Made by a program: the position numbers and the translations under genes | Origin: Photobacterium iliopiscarium | GTDB lineage: Bacteria; Pseudomonadota; Gammaproteobacteria; Enterobacterales; Vibrionaceae | Direction of reading: 5' to 3' | Assembly (NCBI RefSeq): GCF_003026395.1 | Contig: NZ_PYOO01000003.1 | Span: 186,001 to 250,000, forward strand | Length of the DNA: 64,000 nucleotides | Shown here: positions 31,080 through 38,483 of the stretch, piece after piece | Layout of the letters: each line of letters opens with the position of its first letter | Position numbering within the stretch: the first letter of the stretch is position 1 | The notes under the pieces: generated by a model | What the model was told of the DNA's origin: nothing | The model's database searches: none | What the model saw: only the letters and a program-made list of their open reading frames with translations

Positions 31080-31400
31080 CTAAATCTTAGTGAAAATATT
31101 ATTTTAACTCAATAAATTACACTATATTAGAAAAGTTTTTTAGCGTGAGCTATAGGCCTGAAAACGTTGAAAATACTATAGATTTATTCAATTATAAGTT
31201 CGTCATTATTACGACCTCAGGTTTGATCGACAAAACTGGCTAAAAAATACTCTCCTGTTAATACGACTTTTATATATCAAAATATCCTTGATAAATGCAC
31301 ACAAAGCGAGAGTTATCAGCAAATAATATCTTTCATCTAACTTACTAACTCCCACTGTCAACTATAGCCACTGCATTAAAAGTAAGCATATAACTTACTA
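31080..31400. other. AT-rich intergenic stretch
   Basis: About 320 bp between the TIR gene and the topB remnant. No coding frame and no clear hairpin. It should contain the promoter of the minus-strand TIR-SLOG pair. Confidence 0.5.
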
Positions 31401-31404
31401 ATTT

Positions 31405-32110
31405 TAAATTTTCCTTTTCCTTGTAATCATCGAAAACTCATTTGCTGAACATCATTCATTAGTTGATTCAACCTATCCGTTAACGGATTCATAAAATCAC
31501 TATACTTCATTTCACGCTGACTAATCACTTCGAGTTGTGACTCCCAATGAGCCGTCATATTAGGAATCACCATTTGTTTAGGTAATGTAGTAATAAGCTG
31601 ACGACCAACATCCGTTGCTCTAATTTCTTTACCTTTACGTACTAAAAATTGACGCTTAAACAATAATTCGATAATTCCAGCTCTTGTTACTTCAGTACCT
31701 AATCCATCAGTATCTCTTAATACCTTTTTTATCGTTGGATCGGTTACATAACGTGCAATACCGATCATAGCAGAAAGTAACGTAGCATCAGTAAAATACT
31801 TCAGTGGTGTCGTTTGCTTACTAATTAGATCGGCATTAACACATTGAACATGCTCACCAGTTCTAACATTCGGGAGTTTTTTAGCTGAAAAGTCGTCATC
31901 GCTATTTTTTGAAGTTGTATTTTTCGTCGGAAATAAGACTTTCCAACCATCAGATACAACTTCTTTTTGCTTAGCTATAAATAAACGACCATTAATCTCA
32001 GTATCAACCTGTTTTTCCATATACTCAAAAGCTGGATAAAACTGCATTAGATATTGTCTAGCAACAAGTTCATAAATATTAGCTTCGGCTGAAGCTAAAC
32101 GACTCGTATC
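31405..32110 (-). pseudogene. Remnant of an element-type topB, 3' part
   Basis: Encodes a product about 94% identical to residues 393 to about 620 of the full element TopB at 36098-38014, starting DTSRLASAEANIYELV and ending at a premature TGA (31427) where the intact copy has GGA. Weak DNA similarity continues to about 31405. Its upstream edge (32110) joins directly to a second copy of the element's left end. The piece therefore belonged to an earlier, related element. It lacks the Toprim domain and the active Tyr. Confidence 0.9.
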
Positions 32111-32200
32111 CAATATTACAAGTTATTTTTGATAAATAATTTAATTTACTAATTTTAAACGTAAATATTTCTTTTTACACTTTTTGTTATTTTGACCAAT
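32111..32200. mobile_element. Second (inner) copy of the element's left end
   Basis: CAATATTACAAGT.ATTTTTGATAAATAATTTAAT and the following 55 or so bp match the outer left end at 27027 closely. Here it abuts codon 393 of a topB remnant instead of the Toprim codons. It marks the left boundary of the younger element (32111-43604, about 11.5 kb) and implies secondary-site insertion or rearrangement. Confidence 0.8.
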
Positions 32201-32539
32201 ACATCTATAAGTGAACAGTAAAATTAGAGCTTTTTAATTGTCTAAAATTATAGATAAAATTCAATAACCAGCTTAAATAAATAGAGAGGTTAATATCAGT
32301 GAACAATAAAAGTTAAAACTTTACTCTTACGCAGCGCTTATAACTGCGTAACGCTATAGAAAAGAAAGTAACAATAAACGAGCTAGCCATAAAAGCTAAC
32401 TCGATATTGGACAGAAATAATTTAGAATATTAGCCCTATTCAGACTAATAGATATTAGGAAAAGTAAGGGTATATTCGACTTTTGACTTCACCCTTCATG
32501 ATATTAGCAATATTTACTTATATAAAGCAGCTTAGGCTT
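32201..32539. other. Non-coding stretch with small hairpins
   Basis: About 340 bp without a supported gene. It holds an inverted repeat TTACGCAG / CTGCGTAA (about 32326-32350) and an imperfect hairpin CGAGCTAGC / GCTAACTCG (about 32378-32404). Function unknown; they could be recombinase arm sites or operators near the inner element end. Confidence 0.4.
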
Positions 32540-32594
32540 GTCCAACACTTCGGATATGTGTCGACTGCACGACACATATCCTTATCTGTTAGGT
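32540..32594 (-). other. attC-like recombination site abutting thsB
   Basis: Read on the minus strand: R'' box ACCTAAC (RYYYAAC), 6-nt spacer, perfect 12-bp stem GGATATGTGTCG / CGACACATATCC with a 6-nt terminal loop, 5-nt spacer, R' box GTTGGAC (GTTRRRY). Non-complementary spacers between the R and L arms match the unpaired central spacer of attC sites. The thsB stop codon lies 1 nt from the site, as in compact integron cassettes. There is no T run, so a terminator is less likely. No extrahelical base is evident, which is atypical. Confidence 0.5.
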
Positions 32595-32595
32595 G

Positions 32596-33039
32596 CTATT
32601 TACCCGCCAATGTTGCAGCCTCTTCAATCCAGCGCGCTAAGTCTTCTTTATTGGTATACTCATATGCTTTGAATCCATTCGCTTCTATTTGCGAAGGAAT
32701 CGTACCAGACGAACCAGTTTGGCCATCCGAGTCTTTAAGGTGATGAATTTGTACAGCAACTAAACCATTCCCTTTTGCAAGAGATTGCTCGATCTCATAA
32801 TTAATATATTTTCTACTGGATGTTCCGTAAGTAACAAAGACAACCGTTACTGACGTGTTTTTAAGCCCGTCATCAATCAGTTTCTTAATCTCCTTATCCC
32901 CTTTTAACTTGGCTTCTTCCCATAATGAAGCATCCTGAAATCCAGCAGCAGCAGTGCCTGTAATATTAGGAATACTTCTAATTTGATTCACTTTCCATAC
33001 ATATTTATAGTGAAAACTAAAGAAAACACGTCTAGCCAT
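32596..33039 (-). CDS. thsB: Thoeris ThsB, TIR signal-producing protein
   Basis: 147 aa of the ThsB/MTH538 TIR branch: MARRVFFSFHYKYVWKVNQIR, then KNTSVTVVFVTYGTSSRKYINYEIEQSLAKG. Glu82 occupies the catalytic Glu position (Y-x3-E instead of W-x3-E). ThsB detects phage infection and produces an ADP-ribose-derived cyclic signal that activates ThsA. It follows thsA by 4 nt on the minus strand; the TAG stop (32596-32598) abuts the attC-like site. Shorter than the TIR at 28651 but standard for ThsB. Confidence 0.88.
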   Translation of the reverse strand: MARRVFFSFHYKYVWKVNQIRSIPNITGTAAAGFQDASLWEEAKLKGDKEIKKLIDDGLKNTSVTVVFVTYGTSSRKYINYEIEQSLAKGNGLVAVQIHHLKDSDGQTGSSGTIPSQIEANGFKAYEYTNKEDLARWIEEAATLAGK

Positions 33040-33043
33040 AACC

Positions 33044-34477
33044 TTACTCCTTTGACATTAAGTCAATAACATTAAGAATTTTTTCAATAAGTTGGTCTGG
33101 TTTATCTACCTCTTCTCCTAACCCATTGATTGCTGAAACTAACTTTTCATCAGATGCACCATAATAACTAGACACATCTCCCATCACTAAATCCCAAAGT
33201 TCTTTTGCTTTATAGCCACTAGCGCCAACAGGCACGACCGCAAGACCAGCAGCCCGAGCGATATCAAACTCTTCCTGCATACCATCTGCTAGCACCAACT
33301 TTCTGTTTTCGAGTTTGTTACCCATAAAAAACAAAGCAATACCCGCTGAACCAATAATTTCAGATCTATATTTAGTCCACGTTTCTTTTCTATCTTGGGG
33401 ATCGCTAATAAACTGTGGGAAAGGCTTCATATTCAAGTAGTCATTTACTTTACCATTATGCATTTCATAAGTGGCTTGAATAGCACCTGTAATAAAAGCA
33501 TTTCCAATACCTAAACCAATGCCAGATGATACCTTATAGTTTTTTTCTATAAGAACTGAGCCTAATTTACACAAAAATGCTTCTACTTCTGAACGGGACC
33601 AATTTCCAAATTCGTGGGCACTACCCGATAGAAATACTGTTTTTCTTTTATATGCTCGTTCAATCTTACTTAAAATACTTGTGATTTCATGGTAATCGTT
33701 AACTAAAAGGGTCTTAACCTGAAAGCGCATAAGATCTTTGACAAGTAAAGCTTGTTTCACCTGAGCATTTTCATAGTTTTCATCGGTATAAAAATCGTTT
33801 CTACTACATTTTTTGAAAATGCAATAGTGTTGTCTTTGATGCTCTTGAAAGTAAGCTCTTACTCGGCTCATAATGTAATCCAAGTTAGGATCCGTAAAGC
33901 TGAAGCCTAAAAACAGGAAAGTTTTAGAAACCAAATCTCCAGATAAAGCCGTAATATATGGCGCCATCTGTAATGGATATTTTTCATAATCATCTTTGGT
34001 AATAATTGCTTGATCTGGATGAGCTATATCACCGTGCATTTTGTACAAAATAGCGTCACGCTTTTTCTTTGTTAAAGAGAGGTGGTTGTTTGTGTACTTT
34101 ACATCAATAACCTTTCCAACATCATCTAAAGCTTTTTCAATCAATTTATCATAATTCGTAGTCCAAAACGTTTTTATAGGCAGGCGTGATAATATTTGAT
34201 GGTTTTCTGTAGGTTTTTTTGCAGAGGCGATCCTATCCATTAACTCTTGACTGATACGATGCCTACCATTTTCATTCAAATAATACTGAGCGACTCCTAC
34301 TAAGTCATACTCCATATCTACATCGAGATTCAGTTCATCTGCTAGTGGACGTAGCAGCTCTTTCCAGTTCACGTAACCAGCAGAAGATGACAAACCAGCG
34401 CCTGCAAATATAGCAATATTGTCCTCTTCTAACTCAGCCATAAAACGCTGAACAAACAACTCTTGTTCTCTATTCAT
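33044..34477 (-). CDS. thsA: Thoeris ThsA, SIR2-SLOG NADase effector
   Basis: 477 aa. SIR2-like NADase domain (about residues 10-270): AIFAGAGLSSSAG, catalytic-type Asn108 in WTTNYDK and His148 in YKMHGDI. C-terminal SLOG domain (about 279-477): VFLSGSAHEFGNWS and SSGIGLGIGNAFITGAI. In Thoeris, binding of the ThsB-made cyclic ADP-ribose isomer to SLOG triggers NAD+ depletion and abortive infection. ATG 34477 has AGAGGA 6 nt upstream; the earlier in-frame codon at 34498 lacks one. All key residues are present, so it is probably active. Confidence 0.92.
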   Translation of the reverse strand: MNREQELFVQRFMAELEEDNIAIFAGAGLSSSAGYVNWKELLRPLADELNLDVDMEYDLVGVAQYYLNENGRHRISQELMDRIASAKKPTENHQILSRLPIKTFWTTNYDKLIEKALDDVGKVIDVKYTNNHLSLTKKKRDAILYKMHGDIAHPDQAIITKDDYEKYPLQMAPYITALSGDLVSKTFLFLGFSFTDPNLDYIMSRVRAYFQEHQRQHYCIFKKCSRNDFYTDENYENAQVKQALLVKDLMRFQVKTLLVNDYHEITSILSKIERAYKRKTVFLSGSAHEFGNWSRSEVEAFLCKLGSVLIEKNYKVSSGIGLGIGNAFITGAIQATYEMHNGKVNDYLNMKPFPQFISDPQDRKETWTKYRSEIIGSAGIALFFMGNKLENRKLVLADGMQEEFDIARAAGLAVVPVGASGYKAKELWDLVMGDVSSYYGASDEKLVSAINGLGEEVDKPDQLIEKILNVIDLMSKE

Positions 34478-34663
34478 ACATCCTCTGATTATTACCAAGC
34501 TTCGGTGCGCAGCCTAGATTCAATTTAGATACTTGATATATGGGGATATAAAAACATCATTCAATGCATGGGCATTGGAAACAAAAGAACAGTTGTGAAT
34601 TATATGATACCAGTCACATAAATGAGGGCAAATATTCAAAGAGTATAGAGGATAACACCTAAC

Positions 34664-35179
34664 AATGTATTAATAAGCATTCTTACTTTCAAGCAAAAAA
34701 CACTCATAAAACACCTCTCGTGTAATCGAAATAATCTCCACACATCATGATCTTGGGGCGTTTTTTACATTTAATGATTTTTGAGAGGATATGGAAAGTA
34801 ATAAATATATTTAATCAGTCTTATTAAATACAAATCGAAAATTGAAATCATTTAATTTTAAATTTATCATTAATTGACAACCATTTTTAATAAGGAATAT
34901 TTCTTATTAAAAACAAAACGTAAGCGATAAAATAATCATGTTTCATTATAACTAGTCATACATACAGCAAATAAAACTAACCCAATATCACGTTAATACA
35001 ATATGAATGAGTATTTATTCTAAACAGTTTTGGGGTATTTCTGTGCTAACCATGATAGCTAGCTCGTTATGAACAGATAATAATTTATAAAAGCTAATTG
35101 CAACGTGAGTCACATAACAACATTTAAATATAATATATAAACAATTCTATATTATATTTACACTCCACGAGAAAATATC
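34664..35179. other. Non-coding AT-rich stretch upstream of the unknown cargo gene
   Basis: About 515 bp between the cassette's 5' edge and the gene at 35180. No supported ORF or strong hairpin. It should contain the promoter of that gene; no clear ribosome binding site beyond GAGAAAAT is seen before its ATG. Confidence 0.5.
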
Positions 35180-35950
35180 ATGTCTAAAAATAAAAAATTA
35201 AAGAGAGAACAAAAAAAGAAAACGTATAAAAAAAAACAAGCAACACTACAAAACAATAGAAATAAACAAGTAAAAGAAAGTAATACCAATCTTTCATTTA
35301 ATTTAGTACCAACAGAGTTTTTAATTGCATTTCCTAATTTAAAAATAGGTAAAGATGAAATTGATTTTTTATCTGAAACAAACACACATCTAAATACACC
35401 AGCATATATATACCCTATAAATAAAAAATCCATCTATGAAAAAAACTTAGTATTAAAAAATAATGGTTTGAAACCATTCCAATATTATGATTCTGGATGG
35501 ATGGTTATTTCCACCGAGAATATGCAGCCAATAGGAACGTTTGATAAACTTGAGTTCGCTAAAGAGTTTATATATTCTACATATTCAAATGTAAAACAAA
35601 TACGCTATAACTCTCTAGGATTGAAATCAGGATGTCCAGATTTTTCTGATATCCCTAATTTAAATTCACCTGTAGATAAAGAACAATGGATTGAATATTA
35701 TCTATACTTAGAAGAACAGTATGGATTCCAATTTGACTCACAAGAACTAATTGATGTCATCATTGGTAAACTAATTGATGAACATAATGCCCCTACTTAT
35801 TTACAAGAATCATTTTATTCTGATGGGTTAGTAGATCCAGTAATGAACTTTATTAAAGAGCAAGGGTTAATATCTTATGAAAACGCATTTGTTGTATTAA
35901 ATGATTTTGAAGAAAAATTATCAAAAATAAATAATGTAGCTTTAAAATAA
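35180..35950 (+). CDS. Unknown cargo protein with Lys-rich N-terminus
   Basis: 256 aa, not recognised. The first 36 residues are extremely basic and likely helical (KKLKREQKKKTYKKKQ), suggesting nucleic-acid binding or a ribosome-associated tail. The rest is a soluble mixed fold (YYDSGWMVISTENMQPIGTF, PVDKEQWIEYYLYLEEQYGF) with an acidic C-terminus. No signal peptide or membrane helix. It is the only plus-strand gene in this half of the element and has its own terminator. Codon use is very AT-rich. Confidence 0.6.
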   Translation: MSKNKKLKREQKKKTYKKKQATLQNNRNKQVKESNTNLSFNLVPTEFLIAFPNLKIGKDEIDFLSETNTHLNTPAYIYPINKKSIYEKNLVLKNNGLKPFQYYDSGWMVISTENMQPIGTFDKLEFAKEFIYSTYSNVKQIRYNSLGLKSGCPDFSDIPNLNSPVDKEQWIEYYLYLEEQYGFQFDSQELIDVIIGKLIDEHNAPTYLQESFYSDGLVDPVMNFIKEQGLISYENAFVVLNDFEEKLSKINNVALK

Positions 35951-36049
35951 AGATAGTCATGATAATGATGAATGGTCAAAAACTTCAGAAAATCCGTTTC
36001 TACACTCAGAAAAGAATTATCAAATAATATTAATATAGATTAACATTTA

Positions 36050-36089
36050 TTATGTTGAAGATTACTCAATCTTCAACATAACCTTTTTT
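36050..36089 (+). terminator. Terminator after the unknown cargo gene
   Basis: Perfect 14-bp stem TTATGTTGAAGATT / AATCTTCAACATAA, loop ACTC, followed by CCTTTTTT. Confidence 0.85.
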
Positions 36090-36097
36090 AGAAAATA

Positions 36098-38014
36098 TCA
36101 ATTCCGTTTAGCTCTTCTCTTTGGTTTAGGATTAAAACTTCCTTTCCCTTGTAATCCTCGAAAACTTACTTGCTGAACATCATTCAATAGTTGATTTAAT
36201 CTATCCGTTAAAGGGTTCATAAAATCACTATACTTCATTTCACGCTGACTAATCGCTTCGAGTTGTGACTCCCAATGAGCGGTCATATCAGGAATCACCA
36301 TTTGCTTAGGTAATGTAGTAATAAGCTGACGGCCAACATCCGTAGCTCGAATTTCTTTACCTTTACGTACTAAAAATTGACGCTTAAATAATAGTTCGAT
36401 AATTCCAGCTCTTGTTGCTTCTGTGCCTAATCCATCGGTATCTCTTAATACCTTTTTTATCGTTGGATCTGTTACATAACGGGCAATACCTGTCATAGCA
36501 GAAAGCAACGTAGCATCAGTAAAATACTTCGGTGGTGTCGTTTGCTTACTAATCAGATCGGCATTAATACATTGGACATGTTCACCCGTTCTAACATTCG
36601 GCAGTTTTTTAGCTGAAAAGTCATCATCACTATTTTTTGACATTGTGTTTTTCGTTGGGAATAATACTTTCCAACCATCTGATACAACTTCTTTTTGCTT
36701 TGCTATAAATAAACCGCCACTAATCTCAGTATCAACCTGCTTTTCCATATACTCAAAAGCTGGATAAAACTGCATTAAATATTGTCTAGCAACAAGTTCA
36801 TAAATATTAGCTTCGGCTGACGATAAACGACTCGTATCTGATGATTTCGCCGTAGGTATAATTGCATGGTGGGCTGTCACCTTTGCATCATTCCATGCCT
36901 TACTTTTCAGAGTTAAATTTGCGTTCTCAACAGCAGTACGTAAACCTGCACACGTTGAACCAATAGCAGCAGTAACTTGTTTTACATCATTAAGATGTTC
37001 TTTCGGTAAATGACGAGAGTCAGATCGAGGGTAAGTAATTAGTTTATGACGCTCATAAAGTTGCTGACATGTATCAAGCACCGTTTGAGCACTCATGCCA
37101 AAACGTTTTGAAGCATCAATTTGTAGAGTCGATAAACTATACGGTAAAGGAGGTGCCTGCTTTTTTTTATCTTCTTTTACAGCAGTAATTTTACCTTCTT
37201 TTCCCTTTATTCGGGCTATCACATTTTCAGCTAATGCTTTAGATAAGACTCGATTATCTTCATCCATATAAGATTCACAGGCGGCGCTTGGCTTCCACTT
37301 AGCTTGATATGTTTCACCCTGTTTTGTAGTAATCGTCGCTAGCACTTCATAAAACGGCTTAGAAACAAAGTCTTCAATTTCGAGATCACGAAAAACAACC
37401 AATCCAAGAATAGGTGTTTGAACTCGCCCAATAGAAAGCACGCCACTGTAACCTGATTTTTGTCCCTGTAATGTACATAATCGAGTCATATTCATACCAT
37501 AGAGCCAATCTGCACGCGCACGAGCTAAAGCAGAAGTCGCTAATGGAATAAAATCAGTATTCTTTCGTAAATTATTTAATGCTTTCTTAACAGCAACAGG
37601 GTTTAAATCACTTATTAAACATCGCTGAACAGCTTCGCGTTTTGCTTTAGAAACACCAGCATGATTAATAACTTCATCTACTAATATTTGACCAACACGA
37701 TCAGGATCGCCCATATTAACCAGAACATCAGCTTCTTTAATCAACTTTTTAACTATCGTAAATTGTTTTCTGGTTTTTGGTTTTACAACCAACTTCCATT
37801 CATTAGGTATAATAGGAAGATGAGAAATGCTCCATTTCTTATATTCAGGATTATAAGCTTCAGGCTCTGCTTGCTCTAAAAGATGACCAATGCACCATGT
37901 TACAACATCACCATTACCTGCTTTTATAAAGCCATCACTTTTTTGATGTGGTTTTGGCAGTACATCAACTAATGCACGAGCTAAACTCGGTTTTTCAGCT
38001 ATGAATAATCTCAT
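36098..38014 (-). CDS. topB: Element-encoded DNA topoisomerase III with altered Toprim motif
   Basis: Full-length type IA topoisomerase, 638 aa, aligned along its length with the split chromosomal TopB. Glu7 (FIAEKPSLA) and the active Tyr328 (LITYPRSDSRHLP) are in place, with a basic C-terminal tail (KPKRRAKRN). The Toprim triad, however, reads D103-P-D105-R-V107: the third acidic residue, Glu107 in E. coli TopB, is Val (codon GTT). The ATG overlaps the stop of the upstream small gene (TAATG), tying it to the recombinase operon. It probably replaces the disrupted topB, but Mg2+ handling may be changed. Confidence 0.9.
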   Translation of the reverse strand: MRLFIAEKPSLARALVDVLPKPHQKSDGFIKAGNGDVVTWCIGHLLEQAEPEAYNPEYKKWSISHLPIIPNEWKLVVKPKTRKQFTIVKKLIKEADVLVNMGDPDRVGQILVDEVINHAGVSKAKREAVQRCLISDLNPVAVKKALNNLRKNTDFIPLATSALARARADWLYGMNMTRLCTLQGQKSGYSGVLSIGRVQTPILGLVVFRDLEIEDFVSKPFYEVLATITTKQGETYQAKWKPSAACESYMDEDNRVLSKALAENVIARIKGKEGKITAVKEDKKKQAPPLPYSLSTLQIDASKRFGMSAQTVLDTCQQLYERHKLITYPRSDSRHLPKEHLNDVKQVTAAIGSTCAGLRTAVENANLTLKSKAWNDAKVTAHHAIIPTAKSSDTSRLSSAEANIYELVARQYLMQFYPAFEYMEKQVDTEISGGLFIAKQKEVVSDGWKVLFPTKNTMSKNSDDDFSAKKLPNVRTGEHVQCINADLISKQTTPPKYFTDATLLSAMTGIARYVTDPTIKKVLRDTDGLGTEATRAGIIELLFKRQFLVRKGKEIRATDVGRQLITTLPKQMVIPDMTAHWESQLEAISQREMKYSDFMNPLTDRLNQLLNDVQQVSFRGLQGKGSFNPKPKRRAKRN

Positions 38015-38475
38015 TACTTCTTACCATTAATAGAACTAACTTTGTATGAAGCCAGCTCTTGTTCTAAATAGGATATTTTTTCTAACGCTTCAAATAAGGT
38101 AAACTCTAACTGAGCATTGTGGGCAACCACTTGATCGCAAAACATTTTAATCTGATCTCGTTGTTCTTTATATTTTTCCTTTAAAATTTTCTCTTTTTCT
38201 CTTTGCTCTCTGAGTTTATTAAATCGTTCATTATTAACTTTGGTTTTTCCTGTACTATCTTGTTGACGACGTAATTGAATCTTTTTTTTTGCCGTTTCAA
38301 CAAAAGATGAATAGTAATAGATACCACCAGAACTCAATCCCGCTTCATCGTTAATGCGTTTTAAACTAATTCGACCATCAGACTTAGTCTTGATTGGATT
38401 ACCATCTACAAGTCTCTGTAACGCTTGTTCAAGCCGAATTAAAGTTTCCTTACCTCTATCTGATTGATCTGCCAT
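38014..38475 (-). CDS. Small helical accessory protein of the recombinase operon
   Basis: 153 aa, basic and coiled-coil-prone (about 60-135: KKKIQLRRQQDSTGK, REQREKEKILKEKYKEQRDQ). The N-terminal part (SLKRINDEAGLSSGGIYYYSSFV) looks like a small helix-turn-helix. Size and place match the TnpC-like/DUF6262-type proteins encoded with Tn554-type recombinases. It starts 8 nt after recombinase C and overlaps topB by 1 nt. A DNA-binding or orientation-setting role is inferred only. Confidence 0.65.
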   Translation of the reverse strand: MADQSDRGKETLIRLEQALQRLVDGNPIKTKSDGRISLKRINDEAGLSSGGIYYYSSFVETAKKKIQLRRQQDSTGKTKVNNERFNKLREQREKEKILKEKYKEQRDQIKMFCDQVVAHNAQLEFTLFEALEKISYLEQELASYKVSSINGKK

Positions 38476-38483
38476 AAATATTC

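Larger units (their letters stand above)
32541..34662 (-). mobile_element. Candidate integron-type gene cassette carrying Thoeris
   Basis: The interval runs from GTTAGGT (minus strand, 34663-34657) upstream of thsA to the attC-like site after thsB. The upstream GTTAGGT is an exact reverse complement of the R'' box ACCTAAC after thsB. This is what circularising a cassette would give for the R''/R' pair. The GTTGGAC now at the 3' edge would then be recipient sequence after integration at a secondary site. No integron integrase is in the window. Confidence 0.42.

Noticed and set aside
32377-35068. Inverted pair GCTAGCTCGTT (35058) and AACGAGCTAGC (32377) as recombination sites
   Set aside because: An 11-base match with little flanking similarity is expected by chance in 64 kb.
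36050-36089. Terminator for the element topB operon
   Set aside because: Its T run is on the plus strand only, so it serves the gene at 35180-35950.
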